Assembly (NCBI GenBank): GCA_017792405.1
Contig: CP051231.1
Location: forward strand, 1,218,011 to 1,282,010
DNA from: Oceanicola sp.
Lineage (GTDB): Bacteria > Pseudomonadota > Alphaproteobacteria > Rhodobacterales > Rhodobacteraceae
Reading direction: 5' to 3'
Length of the DNA: 64,000 nucleotides
In this document: positions 26,416 to 35,270 of the stretch, one piece after another
How the letters are laid out: the number at the start of each line of letters is the position of its first letter
Numbering within the stretch: position 1 is the first letter of the stretch
Translations under genes and position numbers: made by a program
Notes under the pieces: generated by a model
Seen by the model: only the letters and a program-made list of their open reading frames with translations
Databases searched by the model: none
What the model was told of the DNA's origin: nothing

Positions 26416-28026
26416 TCACTCCTTGGCCGTGGCGTGGCGGAGGGCGGCGGCGATGGTGGCGGCATCGGCCTCGGCCCAGCGGGCGGCCACGTGCTGGTCG
26501 GGCCGGATCAAGTAGAGGGCGTGGCTCGCCTTTCCGAGATAACGCTGGTGCAGGGCACTGGCGGGGCCTTCGGATTTGATTGCGAGCGTGGTGAGGCCAT
26601 CAGGCAGGCCCTCCGGCGCGGGGCAGTCGAGGCAGAGCAGGGTGAAGCCGTTGCCGAGGCGGTTCAGAAGGAAGCCATCGGGCAGGGGGGCATCGGGGCA
26701 GGGCGCACCGGGGCGGGTCCGCGCAGGCGCGCCGGGCAGGGCATCGGCCCCGTTCAGCGGCCCGCCATCGTAGGTGCAGGGCACCGAGAGGCGGCCGGAG
26801 TTGACCAGCGGGCGGGCGAAGGCGTGGTGCTCGGCGAGGTCCAGCACCGCATTGCGGAACATGTGGCTGAGGGGCGACTTTGGAGTGATGAAGTCGGTCG
26901 AGCGGGTGGAGTTGAGGATGTTCTCATCGGCCCCGTAGCGGCGTTCTTCGCAGTATGTATCGAGTAGGGCGTCGGGGGCCTCGCCGCGCAGGACCATCCC
27001 GAGCTTCCAGCCCAGATTGTCGGCATCCTGTATGCCCGAGTTCGCTCCGCGCGCGCCGAACGGGCTGACCTGATGGGCGGAGTCGCCGGCAAAGATCACC
27101 CGGTCATGGCGGAACTTCTTCATCCGGCGGCATTGGAAGGTGTAGATTGAGGTCCAGACGATCTCGTACTCCACATCCGGGCCGAGCATGGCCTCGAGGC
27201 GGCGGCGGACGTTCTCTTCTTTCAACTCCTCCGCGCGGTCCACATCCCAGCCGATCTGGAAATCCACGCGCCATTCGCCATCGGGCTGCTTGTGCAGCAG
27301 GGTGGAGGCCCCGGCGCCGTGGGACGGCTCGAACGCGAACCAGCGCTCGGTGGGGAAGGGGGCGGCCATGGTGATGTCTGCGATCAGGAAGCTGTCTTGA
27401 AAAACACGGCCTTCGAAATCGAGACCCATGAGCTTGCGGGTCGGTGAGCCAGCGCCGTCGCTGGCGATGACGTAGTCAGCCTCAAGCGTGTAAGGGCCTT
27501 CGGGCGTGGTGATGTTCAGCGCCACGTGGGTGCCGTGCTGGGTGAGCCCGTCGATCCTGTTGCGGCCGCGCAGGTCAATCCTCGCGCCTTCGTCATTGGC
27601 CTCGCGGATGCGCTCGACGAGGAACTTTTCGAAGTAGGGCTGCTGGAGATTGATGAAGGCCGGAAACTTGTGGCCGTCCTCCGGCAGGAGGTTGAACTCG
27701 AAGACCTTTCGATCCGCGTGGAAGACCTTGCCGAGGTTCCAGACCACGCCCTTGGCGAGGGCCTTTTCGCCGAAGCCGTAACGATCGGCGATCTCGAGGC
27801 ATCGCTTGGAAAAGCAGATCGCCCGAGAGCCTTGGCCCACGCCTTCATGGTCGTCGAGCAGGACCACGGGCAGGCCCTGGAGCCCGAGGTCGAGGGCGCA
27901 GGCAAGCCCGATGGGGCCGCCGCCGATGATGACGAACGGGTGGCGCACCGGCTGGGCCGCGTCTTGGTCGGCGTGACGGGCGTAGGGGTAGAGCCGGTGG
28001 GCGAGGGGGTAGCGGTCTTGGATCAT
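26416..28026 (-). CDS. MhpA-like FAD-dependent aromatic monooxygenase
   Basis: A 536-aa class A flavin hydroxylase. FAD/NAD motifs VIIGGGPIGLACALDLGLQG, the DG-type region ASDGAGSPTRKLMG and GDSAHQVSPFGARGANSGIQDADNL are intact, followed by a thioredoxin-like C-terminal domain. It should hydroxylate a phenolic acid using NAD(P)H and O2. In a cluster with hmgA and fahA, a likely product is homogentisate, e.g. from 3-hydroxyphenylacetate (inference). ATG 28026 has AGGAGA upstream; ATG 28039 is an alternative. Confidence 0.85.
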   Translation of the reverse strand: MIQDRYPLAHRLYPYARHADQDAAQPVRHPFVIIGGGPIGLACALDLGLQGLPVVLLDDHEGVGQGSRAICFSKRCLEIADRYGFGEKALAKGVVWNLGKVFHADRKVFEFNLLPEDGHKFPAFINLQQPYFEKFLVERIREANDEGARIDLRGRNRIDGLTQHGTHVALNITTPEGPYTLEADYVIASDGAGSPTRKLMGLDFEGRVFQDSFLIADITMAAPFPTERWFAFEPSHGAGASTLLHKQPDGEWRVDFQIGWDVDRAEELKEENVRRRLEAMLGPDVEYEIVWTSIYTFQCRRMKKFRHDRVIFAGDSAHQVSPFGARGANSGIQDADNLGWKLGMVLRGEAPDALLDTYCEERRYGADENILNSTRSTDFITPKSPLSHMFRNAVLDLAEHHAFARPLVNSGRLSVPCTYDGGPLNGADALPGAPARTRPGAPCPDAPLPDGFLLNRLGNGFTLLCLDCPAPEGLPDGLTTLAIKSEGPASALHQRYLGKASHALYLIRPDQHVAARWAEADAATIAAALRHATAKE

Positions 28027-28102
28027 GGTCTCCTCCATGCCCGGAGCGGGTGCGCCATGGTTGCGCACCCGATGGGCGGTCTTTGCGTGGCGCCGCGGCG
28101 GC

Positions 28103-29053
28103 TCAGCCTTGCAGCGCGGCCCACATCTCCTTGTCGCGCTCGGCGGTCCAGATGCGGGGCGTGTCGATGCCTTGGGCCTCGTCAAAGGCGCGGGCGACGT
28201 TGAAGGGCAGGCAGTGCTCATAGATCGCGTAATCGGCGAACTTGGGGTCACAGGCGGCGCGGACGGCGTCCCATGCTTCCTTCAGCGTTCCGCCACGGGC
28301 CGCAACCTTGGCGGCGGGGGCGTAGGTGGAGGCGACGAAGTCGCGGGTGCTCTCAATGGCGGCGTTCACCATCTCGGAGCCGATCAGCGCGTCGCCCCGG
28401 CCCGGTGCGATGGCGTCGAGGTCGTAGGCCTTGATTGCGTCGAGTGTTGTGCTCCAATCGGCAAAATGACCGTCGCCGCCGTAGCAGGCGGAGTGATATT
28501 CGACGATGTCGCCGGTGAACATCACGTTCTGATCGGGGACGTGGATCACGATATCGCCCGCCGTATGGGCGCGGCCAAGCTGCATCAGGTCCACCCGGCG
28601 CTTTCCGAGAAACACGCTCATTCGGCCGGTGAAAGTGGTGGTCGGCCAGGTCAGGCCGGGGATGCTCTCGTGGCCCTCGAAGAGGCGGGGGAAACGGTCG
28701 AACTCGCTGTCCCAATCCTCCTGCCCGCGTTCGGCCACCATGCTACGGGCCTTGTCGGACATGATGATCTGATCCGCGCCGAAGGCGGAGGCTCCGAGCA
28801 CGCGGACGGCGTGGTAGTGGGTGAGCACCACGTGGCTGATCGGCTTGTCGGTCACGGAGCGCACGCAGTCGATGACCTTGTTTGCAAGGCGCGGCGTGGC
28901 CTGGGCCTCGACGATCATCACGCTCTCGTCGCCGATTATTACGCCCGAGTTCGGGTCTCCCTCGGCGGTGAAGGCATACAGGCCCTCTCCGACTTCGGTG
29001 AAGCTGATGGTCTTTTCGGTCATGTCTCCGGCGGAGGCGAAGGCTTTGGCCAT
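28103..29053 (-). CDS. MBL-fold metallo-hydrolase with altered metal motif
   Basis: A 316-aa metallo-beta-lactamase-fold protein. The usual HxHxDH is H79-Y-H81-A-V83-R84, so the Asp-His pair for the second metal is lost; later ligands (LGRAHTAGDIVIHVP and FTGDIVEYH) are kept. It may bind one metal or be a non-classical hydrolase. Placed between fahA and the MhpA-like gene in one direction, it probably acts on an intermediate of the same pathway. ATG 29053 lies behind AAAGGAAA. Confidence 0.82.
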   Translation of the reverse strand: MAKAFASAGDMTEKTISFTEVGEGLYAFTAEGDPNSGVIIGDESVMIVEAQATPRLANKVIDCVRSVTDKPISHVVLTHYHAVRVLGASAFGADQIIMSDKARSMVAERGQEDWDSEFDRFPRLFEGHESIPGLTWPTTTFTGRMSVFLGKRRVDLMQLGRAHTAGDIVIHVPDQNVMFTGDIVEYHSACYGGDGHFADWSTTLDAIKAYDLDAIAPGRGDALIGSEMVNAAIESTRDFVASTYAPAAKVAARGGTLKEAWDAVRAACDPKFADYAIYEHCLPFNVARAFDEAQGIDTPRIWTAERDKEMWAALQG

Positions 29054-29130
29054 GGTGCGTTTCCTTTGTCGTCGTGCCGGAGGGGTGAGCCTCCGGCGGG
29101 GTGTTCTTGGTGAGAGGTGAGAGTCGGCGC

Positions 29131-30387
29131 TCAGGGGTACTTGACTGCTGGCAGGATCGTGCCGCTGCACGCGCCGAAGCCGATGCGGTAGCCGTCGCCC
29201 TGGGCGTGGCCCTCCAGTGTGAGGGTGTCGCCATCTTCGATGAAGGTGCGGGTCTCGCCAGTGTCGAGGGTGAGAGGCTCTTTGCCGCCCCAGGTGACTT
29301 CGAGGAGCGAGCCGTAACTGGCCTTGTCGGCGCCCGAGATGGTGCCCGAGCCGAGCAGGTCGCCCGCGTTCATCGCGCAGCCGGAGGTGCTGTGGTGGGC
29401 AAGCTGCTGGGCTGCGGAGTAATACATCTCGCTGTAGTTGGTGTTTGAAAACACCGTTGCGCTGGCCGCGCCTTCGGGCTGGATCGCGGCGGAAAGCCTG
29501 ATGTCGAAGAGGCCGGGGCGCGGCTCTTCGAGGTAGGGCAGCAGGGGCTTTTCGCGCTCCGGCGTGGAGGTGCGGAAGGGCTCCAGCGCGGCGGTGGTCA
29601 CGATCCACGGGCTGATGGAGGTGGCGAAGGCCTTGGCCTGGAACGGGCCGAGGGGCTGATACTCCCAAGCCTGAATGTCGCGGGCGGACCAGTCGTTGAG
29701 CAGGACGTAGCCGAAAATCATCTGCTCGGCCTCGGCCACGGTAATTGGCTGGCCCATCTCGGAGGAGGTGCCGACGACGGCGCCCATCTCAAGCTCGATA
29801 TCGAGGCGTTTGCAGGGGCCGAAGCTGGGCAACTCGGCATCGGGCGCCTTGGTCTGGCCGTTGGGGCGATGCACCGGCGAGCCGGAAACGACCACGGTGG
29901 AGGCACGGCCGTTGTAGCCGATGGGGATGTGGAGCCAATTGGGCGGCAGAGCGTTTTCGGCCCCGCGGAACATCGTGCCCACATTGGTGGCGTGTTGGCG
30001 GCCTGCGTAGAAGTCGGTGTATTCGGACACGAGGAAGGGCATGTGCAGCTCGGCCTCGGCCATCGGCACCAGCAAGGGCTTGACGGCGGCGGCCTTGGCG
30101 GAGCCCTCGGAGAGCAGCTCGGTGAGGGTGGCGCGCAACTCGCCCCAGGCTTTAGGCCCGAGCTCCATCACCTCGTTCCAGAACGGCACGTCAAACACAG
30201 GCACATCGGCGAGGGTGACGAGGCCAGCCTCTTCGGCGGCTTCCATGTCGAGGATCATGTCACCGATGGCGACGCCGCAGCGCGGCTCTTCCTCGCCCAC
30301 GGAGAAGACGCCGTAGGGCAGGTTGTTGAGCGGGAAGGGGTGGTTTTCGGCGTTGGCCGAAGTGACCCAGGAGGTCATCAGGGGCAA
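29131..30387 (-). CDS. fahA: Fumarylacetoacetase
   Basis: A 418-aa enzyme splitting fumarylacetoacetate into fumarate and acetoacetate, the last step of homogentisate breakdown. The N-terminal SH3-like domain (NNLPYGVFS) is followed by the FAH fold with metal ligands in RLDIELEMG, the LLNDWSARDIQAWEYQPLGPF motif and NYSEMYYSAAQQLAHH. Length is normal. No maleylacetoacetate isomerase gene is seen beside it, so isomerisation may be done elsewhere. Confidence 0.95.
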   Translation of the reverse strand: MPLMTSWVTSANAENHPFPLNNLPYGVFSVGEEEPRCGVAIGDMILDMEAAEEAGLVTLADVPVFDVPFWNEVMELGPKAWGELRATLTELLSEGSAKAAAVKPLLVPMAEAELHMPFLVSEYTDFYAGRQHATNVGTMFRGAENALPPNWLHIPIGYNGRASTVVVSGSPVHRPNGQTKAPDAELPSFGPCKRLDIELEMGAVVGTSSEMGQPITVAEAEQMIFGYVLLNDWSARDIQAWEYQPLGPFQAKAFATSISPWIVTTAALEPFRTSTPEREKPLLPYLEEPRPGLFDIRLSAAIQPEGAASATVFSNTNYSEMYYSAAQQLAHHSTSGCAMNAGDLLGSGTISGADKASYGSLLEVTWGGKEPLTLDTGETRTFIEDGDTLTLEGHAQGDGYRIGFGACSGTILPAVKYP

Positions 30388-30423
30388 GGGGTATCCTTTC
30401 GTTCGCGCGTTTGTCTTGGAGGC

Positions 30424-30627
30424 TCAGGCGCCGCCGCCATCTGCACCGCCGCCGCCACTGCCATCACCGCTACCGCCGTCACCTCCGATGGTCCAGAAGC
30501 CGCCGCCGGAGCCGGCGCGCTTGCTGTGCGGGATCTCGCTTTTGCCCATGCGGGACAGGAGCCAGCCGAGCAGTGACAGGAAGACGATGGCCGCGATGGC
30601 CAGAATGATGGCGGCGGCCTTGGTCAT
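30424..30627 (-). CDS. Small membrane protein with glycine-rich tail
   Basis: A 67-aa protein with one N-terminal membrane helix (residues about 5-25) and a Gly/Asp/Ser-rich tail ([14 protein letters not shown]). The start overlaps the hmgA stop (ATGA), so it is coupled to hmgA. I do not recognise a family. The overlap and good reading frame support a real gene, but low-complexity sequence limits certainty. Confidence 0.6.
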   Translation of the reverse strand: MTKAAAIILAIAAIVFLSLLGWLLSRMGKSEIPHSKRAGSGGGFWTIGGDGGSGDGSGGGGADGGGA

Positions 30628-31979
30628 TTCTTGCCGGGGGTGCCGTCGAACTTTTTCTCCAGCGTTTCCCAGCAGTCGATGTAGTTGTCTTGCAGGGGCG
30701 CCTCGTTTGCGGCGAAGGCCGTGAGGTGCTGGGGGAAGCGGGTTTCGAACATGAAGCTCATGGTGTTGTCGAGTTTGTGGGGCTTCAGCTCGGCGTTGGA
30801 GGCACCCTCGAAGGCGTCACGGTCGGGGCCGTGAGGGAGCATCATGTTGTGCAGGCTCATGCCGCCGGGGATGAAGCCCTGCGGCTTGGCATCGTACTGG
30901 CCGTAGATGTTGCCCATCAGCTCGGACATGATGTTCTTGTGGTACCACGGCGGGCGGAAGGTGTTTTCGGCCACCATCCAGCGCTCGCGGAACAGCACGA
31001 AGTCGATGTTCGCCGTGCCGGGCACGCCGGAGGGGGCGGTGAGCACTGTGAAGATCGACGGGTCGGGGTGATCGAAAAGGATCGCGCCGACCGGGCAGTA
31101 GGTGCTCAGGTCGTATTTATAGGGCGCGTAATTGCCGTGCCATGCGACCACGTCGAGCGGACTTTGTGCGATTTTCGTTTCATGGAACTGGCCGCACCAT
31201 TTGATGGTGAGGGTCGAGGGCACTTCGCGGTCTTCGAAGGCGGCAACGGGGGCCTTGAAGTCACGCGGGTTGGCGAGGCAGTTGGCGCCGATGGGGCCGC
31301 GGCCGGGCAGCTCGAACTTCTGGCCGTAGTTCTCGCAGACGAAGCCGCGGGCCGGGCCTTCGAGCACCTCGACGCGGTAGACGAGGCCGCGGGGGATGAT
31401 GGCGATCTCCTGCGGGGCAAGGTCGATCACGCCGAGCTCGGTGGCGAAGCGCAGCTTGCCCTCTTGCGGAACAACCAGCAACTCACTGTCGGCGCTGTAG
31501 AAATACGCATCTTCCATCGAGGCGGTCACGAGATAGATGTGGCTCGCCATGCCGACTTGGGTGTTCACGTCACCCGCCGTGGTCATGGTGCGCATGCCGG
31601 TGAGCCAGGTCAGCTTTTCCTCAGTATGCGGCACGGGATCCCAGCGGTATTGGCCGAGGCTGGTGACGTTATCCACGACGTTGGGGGCCGAGACCCAATA
31701 GGGCAGGTCGATCCGCTCGTAGCGGTGCGAGTGCTTGACGGAGGGCCTGATCCGGTAGGTCCATGTGCGTTCGGGCGGATCGGCGGTGAAGGCTGTGCCG
31801 GAGAGCTGCTCGCCGTAGAGGCCGTAGTTGCACTTTTGCGGGCTGTTCATGCCCTGGGGCAGGGCGCCGGGGAGGGCCTCGGTCTCGAAGTCGTTGGCAA
31901 AGCCGGGCATGTAGCCGGGGGTGGTGCCGATGTGGCTGGGGGCCTGTGTCAGACCCGCAGGCTTGGATTGGTCGTTCAT
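30624..31979 (-). CDS. hmgA: Homogentisate 1,2-dioxygenase
   Basis: A 451-aa iron enzyme that opens homogentisate to maleylacetoacetate. N-terminal [20 protein letters not shown], the [14 protein letters not shown] block, and the active-site region [19 protein letters not shown] with [14 protein letters not shown] are diagnostic. ATG 31979 follows AGGAGG; the longer frame to 32030 would cover the promoter. First gene of the leftward unit with the mini membrane protein and fahA; divergent from a MarR regulator. Confidence 0.96.
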   Translation of the reverse strand: MNDQSKPAGLTQAPSHIGTTPGYMPGFANDFETEALPGALPQGMNSPQKCNYGLYGEQLSGTAFTADPPERTWTYRIRPSVKHSHRYERIDLPYWVSAPNVVDNVTSLGQYRWDPVPHTEEKLTWLTGMRTMTTAGDVNTQVGMASHIYLVTASMEDAYFYSADSELLVVPQEGKLRFATELGVIDLAPQEIAIIPRGLVYRVEVLEGPARGFVCENYGQKFELPGRGPIGANCLANPRDFKAPVAAFEDREVPSTLTIKWCGQFHETKIAQSPLDVVAWHGNYAPYKYDLSTYCPVGAILFDHPDPSIFTVLTAPSGVPGTANIDFVLFRERWMVAENTFRPPWYHKNIMSELMGNIYGQYDAKPQGFIPGGMSLHNMMLPHGPDRDAFEGASNAELKPHKLDNTMSFMFETRFPQHLTAFAANEAPLQDNYIDCWETLEKKFDGTPGKK

Positions 31980-32008
31980 GGCGCGTCCTCCTGTTGCGGC
32001 GGTGATAA

Positions 32009-32026
32009 TAGTTGAAAATGTAACTA
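32009..32026. promoter_or_regulatory. Inverted repeat between hmgA and its MarR regulator
   Basis: TAGTT (32009-32013) and AACTA (32022-32026) face each other over 8 bases in the 67-bp divergent gap. Size and place fit a MarR operator controlling both genes. Confidence 0.5.
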
Positions 32027-32046
32027 ACAAGGGGCATTACACGGGT

Positions 32047-32469
32047 ATGAACTTTGATCTGACAAGTTTTCTTCCTTACCTGCTGAACCAGGCGGCGGAG
32101 GCGGCGAGCCTTGATTTTCAACGCGAATACAAAGCTCGTTACGGGATGCTGCGCACCGAATGGCGGGTGCTGTTCCACCTTGGGCGCTATGGCGACATGT
32201 CTGCGCGGGACATCGTGGAGCGGGCGATGATTCACAAAACCAAGGTGAGTCGGGCCGTCGCGGCGCTGGAGGGGCGGCGGTTTTTGACGCGTAAGAGCGT
32301 GGAGGAAGACCGGCGGCGGGAGGTGCTCTCGCTCACCCCGGCGGGGCGGGAGGCCTTTTCCGAGCTGACGGCATTGGCGGAGAAGCATGACGTGGCGCTG
32401 ATGCAGGGTGTGTCCGCCGAGGACGCCGCCGTGGTGCGGCGGGTGCTGCGGGGGATCGCCGGGCTGTAG
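32047..32469 (+). CDS. hmgR: MarR-family regulator, likely of the hmg genes
   Basis: A 140-aa MarR protein (MRTEWRVLFHLGRYGDMSARDIVERAMIHKTKVSRA-type HTH region, then the wing VEEDRRREVLSLTPAG). It is divergent from hmgA with a shared inverted repeat in between, the usual layout for an aromatic-acid responsive repressor. ATG 32047 is the natural start; upstream frame extension overlaps hmgA. The symbol rests on position. Confidence 0.8.
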   Translation: MNFDLTSFLPYLLNQAAEAASLDFQREYKARYGMLRTEWRVLFHLGRYGDMSARDIVERAMIHKTKVSRAVAALEGRRFLTRKSVEEDRRREVLSLTPAGREAFSELTALAEKHDVALMQGVSAEDAAVVRRVLRGIAGL

Positions 32470-32529
32470 GGCGGGGCTGGGCCCGCCGTTTGGTTTGCCT
32501 GTGGCGCGAGGGGCGGGAAAAGGCCCGAG

Positions 32530-33927
32530 TTACGCGTGTTTCGCGGCCAAAGGCTGGTGGGCCTTGGCGTATTCTTCCAGTTTTTCAGTAACTTGCGGCG
32601 CGGGTGGAGCGGAGCGGCGGGTGGCGAGGTCGATATGCAGCAGCAATTGGGTGCAGGTGGCGGAGAGGGTCTCTCCGACGAACATCTCGTGATGCATCCG
32701 TAGCTTCTTGCCCTCGGCCATGAGCACCGTGGTGCGGACCTCGCAGGCATCGCCCGCGTGGCACTCGGCCAGATAGCGGATGTGGTTGTCGACGGTGAAC
32801 CATGTGGCGCCCTGTGCGCCGGGGCTTTCGGGGCCCATGCCGATGGCTACGAGGATAGTGTCGCCAGCGTCTGACCAGAGCTGGCCATAGCGGCTTTCGT
32901 TCATGTGGCCGTTGTAGTCGGTCCAGTCCACGGGGATGGTGCGGCGCAGGGTGATGAGCGGTTCCGGGCCGGGCGGCGGCGGTGGGGGAGTGAGGGATTT
33001 GTCATGCGTGTTCAGCGGTTTGCCCGCGCCGGCATCGCGCTGCTTGAGGGCACGGAGGAGGGCAACGAGGTTGGCATCGCGCAGGGTGGTCAGCTCGCCG
33101 GTGGTGAGGTGGCCCGATTGCGCATCGGATTGCGCGGCGATCTTTTGCACCAGTGCGTCATCGAGGTCGGGCACATCGGTGAGGTGGCTCCAGGGCCATT
33201 TGAGCGCGGGGCCGAACTGGGCGAGGAACTGTGCAAAGCCGCCATCGCCGCCGCCGAGGCGGTAGGTCTCGAACAGGCCCATCTGCGCCCACCGCAGGCC
33301 GAAGCCCATGCGAATGGCCTCGTCGATCTGCTCTGTGGTTGCCACGCCGTCGTTCACTAGCCAGAGCGCCTCGCGCCAGACAGACTCGAGCAGGCGGTCG
33401 GCGATGTGACCGTCTATTTCTGCCGTGATCTCAAGTGGATACATGCCAATGCTGCGCAACAGCCCGGCAGCTTGGGCGGTGTCTGGCCCGACGAGCTCGA
33501 CCAGCGGGATCAGGTAGACCGGGTTGAACGGGTGGGCGACGATCACCCGGCCCGCGCCGCCGTTGAGCGCAGTGGGGGTGAAGCCGGAGGTCGAGGAGGC
33601 GAGCACCGCATCCGGCGCGGCATGCTCCAGCACTTTTCCCCAGATTTCATGTTTCAGATCAAGGCGTTCCGGGGCGCTCTCCTGCACCCATGCGGCGCTT
33701 GTCACCGCCTTTTCCAGCGTGCCGAAGCTCAGCGCGCCCTCGGGCGGAAGGGCGACTTCTGAAAGCATCGGCAGGCTGCGGCGGGCGGCTTCAAGCGTGG
33801 CTGCCAGCCGTGCCTCGGCGCCCGGGGCCGGGTCGTGCACCGCAACATCCCAGCCTGCGAGCAGAAAGCGGGCGGCCCATCCTGCGCCGATGACGCCGGT
33901 GCCGAGGATCGCGGCCTTCATTGGCAT
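32530..33927 (-). CDS. L-carnitine dehydrogenase fused to betainyl-CoA thioesterase
   Basis: A 465-aa two-domain protein. Residues 1 to about 315 form a 3-hydroxyacyl-CoA dehydrogenase-like NAD enzyme (AILGTGVIGAGWAARFLLAGW; SSTSGFTPTAL; HPFNPVYLIPLVE), which oxidises L-carnitine to 3-dehydrocarnitine. After a proline linker (TPPPPPPGPEP) a hotdog thioesterase domain begins (VDWTDYNGHMNESRYGQ). Its partner BKACE gene lies upstream. Known pathway: dehydrocarnitine plus acetyl-CoA gives betainyl-CoA and acetoacetate, then the thioesterase frees glycine betaine. Confidence 0.9.
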   Translation of the reverse strand: MPMKAAILGTGVIGAGWAARFLLAGWDVAVHDPAPGAEARLAATLEAARRSLPMLSEVALPPEGALSFGTLEKAVTSAAWVQESAPERLDLKHEIWGKVLEHAAPDAVLASSTSGFTPTALNGGAGRVIVAHPFNPVYLIPLVELVGPDTAQAAGLLRSIGMYPLEITAEIDGHIADRLLESVWREALWLVNDGVATTEQIDEAIRMGFGLRWAQMGLFETYRLGGGDGGFAQFLAQFGPALKWPWSHLTDVPDLDDALVQKIAAQSDAQSGHLTTGELTTLRDANLVALLRALKQRDAGAGKPLNTHDKSLTPPPPPPGPEPLITLRRTIPVDWTDYNGHMNESRYGQLWSDAGDTILVAIGMGPESPGAQGATWFTVDNHIRYLAECHAGDACEVRTTVLMAEGKKLRMHHEMFVGETLSATCTQLLLHIDLATRRSAPPAPQVTEKLEEYAKAHQPLAAKHA

Positions 33928-34265
33928 TTGGTGAAATGGGTCATAAACCCTTCATCCCACCAGAACAGGGTGGTGTCATTCTCGACCATCAGGAGCAGGT
34001 CGTTCTCGTATTCCTCCCCTTCGCCCATGCAGGCCATGTTCACATCCCAAGCGTCCCCGGCGGCGAGGGGCGCGGCTGAGATGATGTCACACCCGTTTTC
34101 GTAGCCGCGAAACTCGGTGTCCGCGAGGTAGATCGGCGCTTCGGGCACCTCGCCGTTGGTGTTGGCGCACCAGGCCGGGTCGGCGGCCCAATAACCGGCC
34201 CAGGGCGGGATCTCGGCGGCGGCGGGTGTGGCAAAGAGCAAAAGCGCGACAGCAATGCGTTTCAT
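33918..34265 (-). CDS. Secreted cysteine-containing protein of unknown function
   Basis: A 115-aa protein with a clear signal peptide (MKRIAVALLLFATPAAA) and four cysteines in the mature part (WCANT, NGCDII, MACMGEG, TKCQ), enough for two disulfides. I do not recognise a family. It sits between the BKACE and carnitine dehydrogenase genes and overlaps the latter by 10 bases, so it is translated from the same mRNA. Confidence 0.75.
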   Translation of the reverse strand: MKRIAVALLLFATPAAAEIPPWAGYWAADPAWCANTNGEVPEAPIYLADTEFRGYENGCDIISAAPLAAGDAWDVNMACMGEGEEYENDLLLMVENDTTLFWWDEGFMTHFTKCQ

Positions 34266-34296
34266 CTGGTTATCTCCGTTAAAGTTAAATTTCTGC

Positions 34297-35205
34297 TTAA
34301 ACCGGGGCGCGTTTTACCAGCCCGAGGCTATCGCGCATATCTTGCGCCGTCATCACGCGGGCGCCGAGGCTCTCGATGACGGTCACCGCGCGCTCCACGA
34401 GCTGGGCGTTGGTGGCCAGTTCGCCGCGCGAGAGCATGAGGTTGTCTTCGAGCCCCACGCGGGCGTGGCCGCCTGCGAGGACAGCGGCGGCGACATAGGG
34501 CATTTGATCGCGGCCGAGGGAGAAGGCGGAGAAGGTCCAGCCCTCGGGCACACCCGCGACCATGGCGTTGAATGTGGTCAGGTCATTCGGGGCACCCCAG
34601 GGCACACCCATGCAAAGCTGCACGAGGGCGGGGCCGTGCAGCACGCCTTCATCGACCAGCTGGCGGGCGAGCCAGAGGTGGCCGGTGTCGAAAGCCTCGA
34701 TCTCGGGTTTCACGCCCAGCTCCGTCATGGCGCGGCCCATGGCCCGGAGCATGCCGGGCGTGTTGGTCATGACATAGTCGTTCTCGGCAAAGTTCATGGT
34801 GCCGCAGTCGAGCGTGCAAATCTCTGGCAGACAGTCGGCCACATGGGCCACGCGCTCCTCGGCGGTGAGGATGATGCTCTCTTGGCTGAGCGGGAGCGGG
34901 CGCGAGGGCGGGCCGAAGATGAGATCGCCGCCGAAGCCGGCGGTGAGGTTGATCACCATGTCCGGCTCCAGATCGCGAATGCGCTCCACGGTCTCGCGGA
35001 AGAGGGCCGGGTCGTGGGAGGGGGCGCCGGTTTCCGGGTCGCGGACGTGGACGTGCACGCAAGCGGCCCCGGCCAGTGCGGCCTCGCGGGCGGCCTCGGC
35101 GATTTGCTTGGGCGAGCGGGGGACGTGGGGGGAGCGGTCTTGCGTGGCGCCTGCGCCGGTGAGGGCGCAGGTGATGAAGACCTCGCGGGACATGGTGAGC
35201 GGCAT
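34297..35205 (-). CDS. BKACE-family dehydrocarnitine cleavage enzyme
   Basis: A 302-aa beta-keto acid cleavage enzyme (TIM barrel, zinc-dependent). N-terminal EVFITCALTGAG, the metal ligand pair in CVHVHVRDPETG, NLTAGFGGD and EIEAFDTGHLWLA match the family. Next to the carnitine dehydrogenase fusion, its substrate is most likely 3-dehydrocarnitine, condensed with acetyl-CoA to betainyl-CoA and acetoacetate. ATG 35205 or the internal ATG five codons on (35193) could be the start. Confidence 0.9.
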   Translation of the reverse strand: MPLTMSREVFITCALTGAGATQDRSPHVPRSPKQIAEAAREAALAGAACVHVHVRDPETGAPSHDPALFRETVERIRDLEPDMVINLTAGFGGDLIFGPPSRPLPLSQESIILTAEERVAHVADCLPEICTLDCGTMNFAENDYVMTNTPGMLRAMGRAMTELGVKPEIEAFDTGHLWLARQLVDEGVLHGPALVQLCMGVPWGAPNDLTTFNAMVAGVPEGWTFSAFSLGRDQMPYVAAAVLAGGHARVGLEDNLMLSRGELATNAQLVERAVTVIESLGARVMTAQDMRDSLGLVKRAPV

Positions 35206-35270
35206 CGTCTGGTTCTCCCTTTTGGCGGGAGGTTAGGGACGATGCCGCCCCTAGGCAATTGCCTCTGCGC

